From Nitrospina sp. (GTDB lineage: Bacteria > Nitrospinota > Nitrospinia > Nitrospinales > JACRGP01), in assembly GCA_024648695.1 (NCBI GenBank), contig JACAVV010000027.1, positions 1 through 64,000 on the forward strand: a DNA stretch of 64,000 nucleotides, read 5' to 3'. Under the pieces are notes generated by a model that was given only the letters and a program-made list of their open reading frames with translations, was not told where the DNA came from and searched no databases. Within the stretch, counting starts at the first letter, position 1; the number at the start of each line of letters is the position of its first letter. Position numbers and translations under genes: made by a program. Positions 43,215-51,200 of the stretch are shown in pieces.

Positions 43215-44103
43215 ATATTGGGTCTATGATTAGATCGCGTCCTGGATCGTATTCAGAAAGTTGGATGGTCACTTGCTTTTCATGATCAATTTTGTAATTT
43301 CCGCTAATTAAAATACGCCGTCGATCAATCATTTGATAAATTATGGGCACATGCTGAATTACTTTTCCACTTTCGGTAATGAGAACAAGGTCCCCTTTGT
43401 GATTTAGGGAGATTTCTTCAACACCCTCAAACTTTAAGGAAATTTGATCAGGATCCGCGCCGGGTTTGACGATGAAATCGTATTCAAGTTTTCCCTGGTT
43501 GCCGTAGTAGACGAGGTCGATGCCGGGATAGACTTCTTCGTAATGCACCTTTTTAAAATTGGTGATACCTTGTCGCCATTTGCTTTGGTCTTGGCCTAGA
43601 AAATAATTGCTGGTTCCGGGAAGTTGGTCTTCACCATATATTTTTGGGTTGGGGTTGGCTCCAACCACTTTCATTCGCACGACTGAAGTTTCTGTTTTCG
43701 GCGGTTCAAATTCATTCAGGGGATCGAAGCGATCCATTGGTGATTGGCCAGAATTGATGGTTTTGGTTAACACCATCACCGCTTCGGTAGGGGTGAGGTA
43801 CATGGTGTAACCTTTGCCCTTAGAGAGAAATTTCACTTCGTTCGATGTCTGCCCTTCGTTCTTTTCAAAGCGGAGTGGCATTTTGGCGAAGGCGTTTTCC
43901 ACCTTCAACCGGGTCTTCGCATCAACGGGCTCAGCAGATTGAGGTAATGCTTTTTGCGGATCAATAGCCTCCTCCATCAACAAAGGTCCACCCATCACCG
44001 CAAGCTTGAAATCTTCCTGCCCCGTGGTGAAGGTTGCATTTGCGGGAGATTGCAGGACTATCGCTAAAATGATTCCTAAGGTTATGGTATTTACCCTTTT
44101 CAT
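43165..44103 (-). CDS. SBBP beta-propeller exoprotein, 5' part of a MITE-split gene
   Basis: The N-terminal 296 codons of the propeller protein plus 16 codons read into the MITE. Signal peptide (1 to about 23) followed by the domain that normally precedes SBBP repeats (RFEKNEGQTSNEVKFLSKGKGY, GTSNYFLGQDQSKWRQGI, VYPGIDLVYYGNQGKLEYDF, then IIDPI). AAGGAACAG ribosome binding site at ATG 44103. Removing 290 bp (element plus one duplication) rejoins DPI to LGFSTLLGGSSV in frame, giving a 1044-residue protein. As it stands only the short N-terminal domain can be made and exported. Confidence 0.85.
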   Translation of the reverse strand: MKRVNTITLGIILAIVLQSPANATFTTGQEDFKLAVMGGPLLMEEAIDPQKALPQSAEPVDAKTRLKVENAFAKMPLRFEKNEGQTSNEVKFLSKGKGYTMYLTPTEAVMVLTKTINSGQSPMDRFDPLNEFEPPKTETSVVRMKVVGANPNPKIYGEDQLPGTSNYFLGQDQSKWRQGITNFKKVHYEEVYPGIDLVYYGNQGKLEYDFIVKPGADPDQISLKFEGVEEISLNHKGDLVLITESGKVIQHVPIIYQMIDRRRILISGNYKIDHEKQVTIQLSEYDPGRDLIIDPISLLSGEIFNIGLIVQY

Positions 44104-44561
44104 ATTCTGTTCCTTGTTTGCTACTGTGCTTATGCGCTAAACCAGATTCCCTAAATGGAATGGACTACAGTTATTAAAAAATTTATTTGAATATTCCACA
44201 AACAGCCTTTTCCCATTAAGGCCTCATCGGGCATGCAATCGGTTATCCTGAAAAATAATGAAAATTATTTTTTACGATTTGTTGCTTTAGCAGGAAAACT
44301 CTTTGGGAAATTGTACCAGACCACCCTGTTAAACAAAAGCTAAAACCCTATAAACAAAGAGGTTTTCGACTTCAGAGATCCGAAGTCAAAGCTCTAACCA
44401 GGCCAAATTCAACGCTTTTTGGCCGACAAGGCCGTCTTGAAACTATTCAGTTTTTTTCACAGGTGGGTAAGAAAATTTAAGGCGGGAACAATATTATTAT
44501 ATAGATTCTACTCCCCTGGTAAATTTTTCTAATGGGGGGAGAGAATAATCTCAGGGCCAGG
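44104..44561. other. 458-bp spacer with no supported gene
   Basis: AT-rich upstream region of the split propeller gene and downstream of purC. Short inverted repeats occur (AATAAT-GAAA-ATTATT near 44255; GACTTC-AGAGATCC-GAAGTC near 44369) and a loose CTCCCC/GGGGAG pairing just past purC, but none has a convincing terminator tail. Confidence 0.3.
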
Positions 44562-45272
44562 TTATTCGCCAGCGCAGATGAGATGGTAGACTTTTTGATA
44601 CATTTCTTCAACACTTCCCAAGTCAAAGCGGAAACGATCTTTGTCCATCTTTTCGTTGGTGTCCCAATGCCACAAGCGGCACCCGTCGGGACTGATCTCA
44701 TCGCCTAGCAGGATTTCTCCCTTGTAGCGGCCGAATTCCAGCTTGTAGTCGACCAGGCGGATCTTTCGTTTCTTGAAGAATTCAAACAGCACTTCGTTAA
44801 TGCGATGTCCAGTCTCTTTCAAAAAAGCCACTTCCTCCGGGCTCGCCCACTGAAACACGTCAATATGCGATTCGTTGATCATCGGGTCACCCAGGGCATC
44901 GCTTTTATAATAAAACTCCAGGACGGGTTTCGGCAGGACTTCTCCTTCGGGTTTCCCCGTCCGTTTCTGCAGGCTCCCGGCAATCACGTTTCGCACAACC
45001 ACTTCGATGGGGATGATCTCCATTTTCCTGACGATCATTTCCCGGTCGGAGGGCCGGTCCACAAAATGGGTTTTGATGCCTTCCCCTTCGAGGAATTTGA
45101 AAATATGGGACGACACGTGATTGTTGATCACACCCTTATCGACTATGGTCCCTTTTTTGACACCGTTGAATGCGGACGCATCGTCCTTGAAATACTGGAT
45201 CAACAACTCGGGGTCCTGGGTGCTGTAAAGAATTTTGGCTTTGCCTTCGTACAAGGCTTCTAAACGTTCCAT
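44562..45272 (-). CDS. purC: SAICAR synthetase (purine synthesis)
   Basis: Phosphoribosylaminoimidazole-succinocarboxamide synthase: joins CAIR and aspartate using ATP. The 236 residues match the family and include LYEGKAKILYST at the N-terminus, PIEVVVRNVIAGS, KSDALGDPMINE, VDYKLEFG and ILLGDEISPDGCRLW, all standard blocks. It lies 19 bp downstream of purB on the same strand, a functional pairing because PurB uses its product. Confidence 0.97.
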   Translation of the reverse strand: MERLEALYEGKAKILYSTQDPELLIQYFKDDASAFNGVKKGTIVDKGVINNHVSSHIFKFLEGEGIKTHFVDRPSDREMIVRKMEIIPIEVVVRNVIAGSLQKRTGKPEGEVLPKPVLEFYYKSDALGDPMINESHIDVFQWASPEEVAFLKETGHRINEVLFEFFKKRKIRLVDYKLEFGRYKGEILLGDEISPDGCRLWHWDTNEKMDKDRFRFDLGSVEEMYQKVYHLICAGE

Positions 45273-45291
45273 TTTGAATTCTTATTTAACC

Positions 45292-46581
45292 TTAAAAAAT
45301 ACGCTGAAAAATTTTATCGACGTTTTTCAATTGCGCTTTCAAATTGAATGCCGCCTCCAACTCCTGGGGCGACAAATGTTTTTGGACATCTTTATCGGCT
45401 TTCAGCAACTCCAGAAAACTGCCGCCTTCCTGCCACACTTGCATGGCGTTGCGCTGGACCATCACATAGGCCTTTTCCCGCAATACGCCTTTTCGGGCTA
45501 ATGCGAGCAAAACGTTTTGCGAATACACCAGTCCGCCGGTTTGCTCCAGATTCTTCATCATCGTTTTCGGATACACCAGCAAGTTTTCCACCACTCGCGA
45601 CATGCGCCGGAGCATATAATGCACCAGCGTCGTGCTGTCGGGTCCGATGATCCGCTCCACCGAGGAATGGCTGATATCCCGTTCATGCCACAAGGGCACG
45701 TTCTCCATCGCCGCCTGCGCATTGGACCGCACTACTCGCGCGAGGCCGCTCATTTGCTCGGACACAATCGGATTGCGCTTGTGCGGCATGGCGGAGGAAC
45801 CTTTTTGTCCTTTCGAGAAAAACTCCTCCGCTTCCAGAACTTCGGTGCGTTGCAGGTGGCGGATCTCCGTAGCGAATTTGTCTATGGAACTGGCAATGAT
45901 CCCCAACGTACTGAAATACTCTGCATGGCGGTCACGCTGAATCACCTGGCTCGACACAGGTGCGGGTTTCAGTTTCAACTTCCGGCACACGTAGGCTTCG
46001 ACTTGAGGGTCGATAGATGCAAACGTGCCCACCGCGCCGGAGATCTGGCCCACGCTAACCGTCTCGTGAGCACGCTCCATACGTTCGAGATTCCGCTCCA
46101 TTTCTACATACCAGTTGGCCAGTTTCAAGCCAAAAGTCATGGGTTCCGCATGAATTCCGTGAGACCGGCCGATCATCGGTGTGTTTTTGTACCGCTTCGC
46201 CTGTTTTTTCAGGACTTTGAGGAACTGTTTCAGTTCGGCCAGAATCAAAGTACCGGCATCACGGAGCAGAACGGCGAACGCGGTGTCGACAACATCGGAT
46301 GAGGTCATTCCGAGATGAATGTAACGCGACGCGGGACCCACATGCTCGCCTACCGCTGTAAGGAAAGCGATCACGTCGTGCTTGACTTCTTTTTCGATCT
46401 CGTCGATGCGGGCGACTTCAAACTTGGCCTTTTTTTTAATCTGGTTCACCGCGCTCTGCGGAATTTGCTTGGCTTTGGCCAGCGCTTCGCAGGCGTGGAT
46501 TTCAATTTGCAACCAGACTTCGAACTTGCGCTCGGGAGCCCACAGCTCTGCCATTTCGGGAGTGGTGTATCGGGGAATCAA
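45292..46581 (-). CDS. purB: Adenylosuccinate lyase
   Basis: Cleaves SAICAR to AICAR and adenylosuccinate to AMP, each releasing fumarate. The 429-residue protein of the fumarase/aspartase fold has TSSDVVDTA, the GRSHGIHAEPMTFG block with a catalytic His, and the signature loop KGSSAMPHKRNPI. The start is TTG 46581, preceded by GAGGACAATGAT, which fits the family N-terminus MIPRYTTPEM. Same transcript as purC. Confidence 0.97.
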   Translation of the reverse strand: MIPRYTTPEMAELWAPERKFEVWLQIEIHACEALAKAKQIPQSAVNQIKKKAKFEVARIDEIEKEVKHDVIAFLTAVGEHVGPASRYIHLGMTSSDVVDTAFAVLLRDAGTLILAELKQFLKVLKKQAKRYKNTPMIGRSHGIHAEPMTFGLKLANWYVEMERNLERMERAHETVSVGQISGAVGTFASIDPQVEAYVCRKLKLKPAPVSSQVIQRDRHAEYFSTLGIIASSIDKFATEIRHLQRTEVLEAEEFFSKGQKGSSAMPHKRNPIVSEQMSGLARVVRSNAQAAMENVPLWHERDISHSSVERIIGPDSTTLVHYMLRRMSRVVENLLVYPKTMMKNLEQTGGLVYSQNVLLALARKGVLREKAYVMVQRNAMQVWQEGGSFLELLKADKDVQKHLSPQELEAAFNLKAQLKNVDKIFQRIF

Positions 46582-46816
46582 ATCATTGTCCTCAAAAAGA
46601 CGGTTCGTATTCGGAGTTGATGTTAAAGAAGGGGTTCGATAAAATCAATGAGAGCCATTTAATTTTAACCTTCATTATAAGCCACCTGCGGGAAACAAAA
46701 CGCAAGTGAGCATTGACCTGACCTTAGGCCCTTTTTCCCCGGCAGTCGGCAAAATAATGACGAACCCGGAAAAAAGGTTCATCTTAAACACAATCCACCT
46801 TGAAATCAATCATCCA

Positions 46817-47317
46817 ATGAATGCAGACCAAAAGATAAAAGTATGTTTCGTGTGCCTAGGAAATATTTGCCGGTCACCGCTGGCGGGAGGCTTGTTTGAA
46901 GACCTTATCCGCGAGGAAGAACTGGACCATCAAATCGAAAGCCATTCCGCCGGAACCGGCCACTGGCACGTAGGCAAATCGCCAGACCCGCGCATGATGG
47001 CTACCGCCCGAAGCAAAGGGTTTCATTTAAAAAACAGCGCGAAACAGTTTAAGGCCCAGGATTTCTCGCGTTTCGATCTGGTACTGGCCATGGACGAAAG
47101 CAATTTCAGCGACCTGGAACAATTGGGGTCTTCAATAAATCTGGATGGCAAATTGCGGCTGTTTCGCTCTTTCGACCCCAAACACAACGGTCAAATGGAT
47201 GTGCCCGACCCTTATTATGGAGGCGACGCCGGATTCGAGAAGGTTTTTGACATTGTGCACCGCACCTGCCCGGAAGTGCTCTCCTATATAAAGACCACTT
47301 TCCTGAAAGACCGATGA
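46817..47317 (+). CDS. Low-molecular-weight protein-tyrosine phosphatase
   Basis: A 166-residue phosphatase. The P-loop is C13-LGNIC-R19-S (VCFVCLGNICRSP) and the general acid is D131 in DPYYGG. The frame extends 37 codons upstream, but MNADQKIKVCF gives the family start. The gene overlaps the fructosamine kinase by 4 bp (ATGA). In bacteria such enzymes often oppose tyrosine kinases of polysaccharide export; no such kinase is near, and pairing with a fructosamine kinase is common. Confidence 0.92.
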   Translation: MNADQKIKVCFVCLGNICRSPLAGGLFEDLIREEELDHQIESHSAGTGHWHVGKSPDPRMMATARSKGFHLKNSAKQFKAQDFSRFDLVLAMDESNFSDLEQLGSSINLDGKLRLFRSFDPKHNGQMDVPDPYYGGDAGFEKVFDIVHRTCPEVLSYIKTTFLKDR

Positions 47318-48192
47318 ACCAGGAACTCGAACAGGTTCTGCAACCGGTCCTGGGTGAAACGGTGCGCATCGAGTCCAGCTATTCTGTGGGCGGCGGATGC
47401 ATCAACCAGACCCAGGTGCTTAAATTAACTTCAGGCATTCGGGTGTTTATGAAATACCACCCCGATCCACCGAAGGATTTCTTCAAAATTGAGAAACAGG
47501 GACTCGAATTACTAGCCAGCGCCAGAGAAGGACCCAGAATTCCCAAATCCCTTGCTTTGCAACCGGTAAGCAATGCGAAATATCTTTTGCTCGAATACCT
47601 GGATGAAGAATCGCCCGACAAAGATTACTACGAACGCTTTGGTCAAGCTTTGGCGAATATGCACAGAAGCAGTGGCGAATTCCATGGACTCGACCATAAC
47701 AATTTTATTGGCAAAACCAACCAGATCAATACATTCGAAAATGACGGATTGACGTTTTTTCGCGATCACCGGCTGGGATTCCAGCAGAAACTGGCGCGCA
47801 AGCGGGGTTTGTTACCAAGGTCCACCGACAAAAAAATTGATGCACTGTGTGATCGACTGGAACACCTGCTCGATCTTTCCGGAGAACAACCCGCCTTGTT
47901 ACACGGCGACCTGTGGTCGGGAAACCATTTTACAGGACCCGGTGGCCAGCCCTGCATCTTTGATCCTGCCGCCTATTACGGACTGCGCGAAACCGATCTG
48001 GCCATGACCGAACTGTTCGGCAAAATGCCATCAGCCTTTTACGCTTCCTACGAAGAAGCCTTTCCGCTCAATCCAGGTTATGCTGAGCGAAAAGACATAT
48101 ATAATTTGTATCATCTCCTCAACCATTTGAACCTTTTCGGTGGATCCTACCTGGGATCTGTGGAAAGCACACTCAACCACTTTACCCGGTAA
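47314..48192 (+). CDS. Fructosamine kinase family protein
   Basis: A 292-residue kinase of the fructosamine-3-kinase/aminoglycoside phosphotransferase fold. The N-terminal block is SSYSVGGGCINQTQVLKL, the catalytic loop is H197-G-D199-LWSGN, and the metal site is FDPAAYYGLRETDLAM. It probably phosphorylates glycated amines, allowing deglycation of proteins or free amino acids. It starts inside the phosphatase stop and is followed 22 bp later by the macroglobulin gene. Confidence 0.9.
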   Translation: MNQELEQVLQPVLGETVRIESSYSVGGGCINQTQVLKLTSGIRVFMKYHPDPPKDFFKIEKQGLELLASAREGPRIPKSLALQPVSNAKYLLLEYLDEESPDKDYYERFGQALANMHRSSGEFHGLDHNNFIGKTNQINTFENDGLTFFRDHRLGFQQKLARKRGLLPRSTDKKIDALCDRLEHLLDLSGEQPALLHGDLWSGNHFTGPGGQPCIFDPAAYYGLRETDLAMTELFGKMPSAFYASYEEAFPLNPGYAERKDIYNLYHLLNHLNLFGGSYLGSVESTLNHFTR

Positions 48193-48214
48193 CCCCCGTG
48201 CCAAGGAGACTTCC

Positions 48215-51200
48215 ATGCACACGCCCAATCCCTTTAAACCGACTTTGCAGTGTTTATTGCAAATGTTCCTTGTTTCCATCCTTTCTTTAGGAGCCGTGGC
48301 TATGGCGCAAGACTCCGAATATGAAAATCTGAAACAGAAGGCCGAAACTTATTATGATCGCGGTTCTTATGCAAAGGCGCATGCGAGTTACCTGCAGGCC
48401 CAAAAGAGCAAAGTTCCCGAAAAAGACACGCGGTGGCTGAAATTTAAAATCGCTGATTCCCTCTGGCGCTCACAGGCTTCGACGCGCCGTCCGGACAACA
48501 CCCTCGAAGAAAAGGCGCGCGGAGGACTGGAAGTGTTGATTCGCGACATCAAGCGGGAAGAGGACAAAGACCGCCTTTGGGTAGAGGTCAAGGAATCACT
48601 GGGCGACTACTGGTGGATGCGCAAGCATTCGAAAAACTGGGGGCAGGCCTGGCCGCATTATCAGCAGGCGCTGGATTGGTGGGCAGGGGCTCAGGACATC
48701 GAATTGGCGCGCACCCGGTATCTGGGAATGGTGTGGAAAGTGGCCAGTCCGTCCTGGCGCGAACCGTATTATTACTACGGATATTACGGAAATTCACTGC
48801 CAGTGGATATTCTGGAGAATGTCGTCAAAATTGCGCAAACAGAAAATGACAAGGCGCGAGCCCACTACCTCCTTGCTATGAGCCTACGCCATCAAGGCGG
48901 GTGGGATGCACAAAAACGCGTGTCGGAATCGTTTGAAACGGCGCTGGAAATGGGAAAGGACAATGATTGGTACGACGACGCTTTATTCCATTATGCTGAA
49001 TGGCTCGCCCGCTACGGTCCGGTACGCATTCTGGAAAACGGTCAAACCGTGCGCGAACCGGACTTCAACCGCGCGGTGGAAATGTTTCGCCGCCTGACCC
49101 GCGAATTCAGAAAAGGCGAAACCCGGTATTACGATCAGGCCCGGCGGCAAGCCGAAAGTATTGTGAGTCCGGTTTTGGCTGTGCGCGTTTCCAATTTTTT
49201 CCTGCCGGAATCGACGATCAAGTTTCATCTAAACTGGCGTAACATTCCAAACATCACCCTGACGCTTTTTGAAATCGATTTGACCGATGATATCTCTTTC
49301 AGGAATAAAAACAGAGACTGGTTTCAGAACGTCAACCCCAACCGTTTGAAAAAAGTCAAATCATGGAATTTCGATACCCACGATGAAGGCGACCATCATC
49401 CCGGACAAAGCGAAGAGGAACTTGAAGAGGAACTACCGATTGGCGCCTATATTCTGCAAGTCACAGGGGGCGGACAAAAGGCCCAGGACCTGGTATTGGT
49501 CACCGACAGTTCCCTGGTGGTGAAGACGTCTCCCGACCAGGCGCTGGTTTACTTTTGTGATTCACAAGACGGTGCACCCATTGCCAACGCCCGGGTTTTT
49601 TTAGCGGAGAGTTATTATCATGGCAGACATTGGCGATGGCGCGATCACGAATCGACCACAAATGACGAAGGCATGGCGGTTTTCAAACTGAAATCCGATT
49701 CGCGCAACCGGCGATTTTTTGCCGCCGCCAACCATAAAGGCAGGCAGGCTTTTGCCACCATCCACGGTTATGGGTCGCTTTCAAAAAACAGTCACTGGAA
49801 GATTTACGCTCACACCGACCGACCCGCCTACCGCCCTGAAGAGACCCTGCATTGGAAAATGACGGCGCGTATTTACGACGGAACCGTTTACAACACACCG
49901 GGAAACGAAAAGGTGGAATACGAGATCACGGATCCGCGCGGATCCAAAGTGGATACGGGAACGGTGAACCTGAATGCCTTCGGTAGCGCCTGGGGCGAAC
50001 TGGAACTCAGCAAATCAATGCCCCTGGGAACCTACCGCATCACTTTCTGGAACAAGGGCCGCAAGGATCATTTAGGCTCGGCGTCCCTGTTTCAATTAGA
50101 AGAATACAAGTTGCCGGAGTTTAAAGTTTCGGTCAGCACACCGGAAGAAAACGGCAGGCAGAAAACTTTTCGTCTGGGCGAGGAGGTGGAGATTGAAATT
50201 CAGGCCGATTACTTTTTCGGCGGGCCAGTAGGCAAGGCCAATGTGGAAGTGGTGATCTATCAAAAACCTTATTACCATTACTGGCATCCCACACCCGATT
50301 TTCCCTGGTTTTTTGATGAAGGCATTCACCCACGCCCCCGCTATTATGGCCGTGGCCAGCAAGTGAAACGCGAAGTGTTGAAAACTGATGCCCAGGGCAA
50401 AGCCACATTGAAACTGCAAACTCCGGCTAACAATGGCCAGGACCTGGAATACGAAATCGAAGCCCGCGTCACCGACGCTTCCCGCCGTGAAATCACGGCG
50501 CGGTCGACGGTGAAGGTGACGTCCAAACCGTATTACGTCTATATGAACCCGGAGCATTATTTGCATCAACCTCAAGACAAGGTGCAAATCAATATCCGCT
50601 CTCTCGATGCCAACAGTCAACCAGTCCAGGTAGAAGGCAAGGTGCGCCTGACCCGTGATGTATGGATCGAAGTATGGGTCGACCCTTCCGGCAAAGAGAT
50701 TAGCGGACCCGAATTGCGTACCTTTAAAGACAGCGCAAAAATATTCCCTCCGCCACCACCAACCCCTGGTGGACCTTCGTGGCATTTAAAATTTCAAGGC
50801 TACGAACACGACGAAATTTTCACGCAAACTCTGAAGACCGATGAAAAGGGCGAAGCCGAATTCACCTTCACTCCGGAACGCGAAGGTTATTACCGGGTAG
50901 CCTGGACCAGCCAGGTGGAAGAAGCCCCTCCTGTGCAGTCCGAGACCACTGTATGGGTCGCAACCAATGCGACCACCGCTTTGGGCTATCACCACGGCGG
51001 CCTGGAACTGGTGGTGGACAAGGAATCCTTTCACGCAGGACAAAAAGCACCGGTGATGATCATGGTTCCCAGCAACGACCGCTATGTTCTGTTTTCGGTG
51101 GAAGCGGACGATTTGTACAGCTACCGGCTCGTGCACCTGAAGGGAACGGTCAAGCTTGTTCAACTGGACATCACGGAGAAACACGTTCCTAATATTTTTC

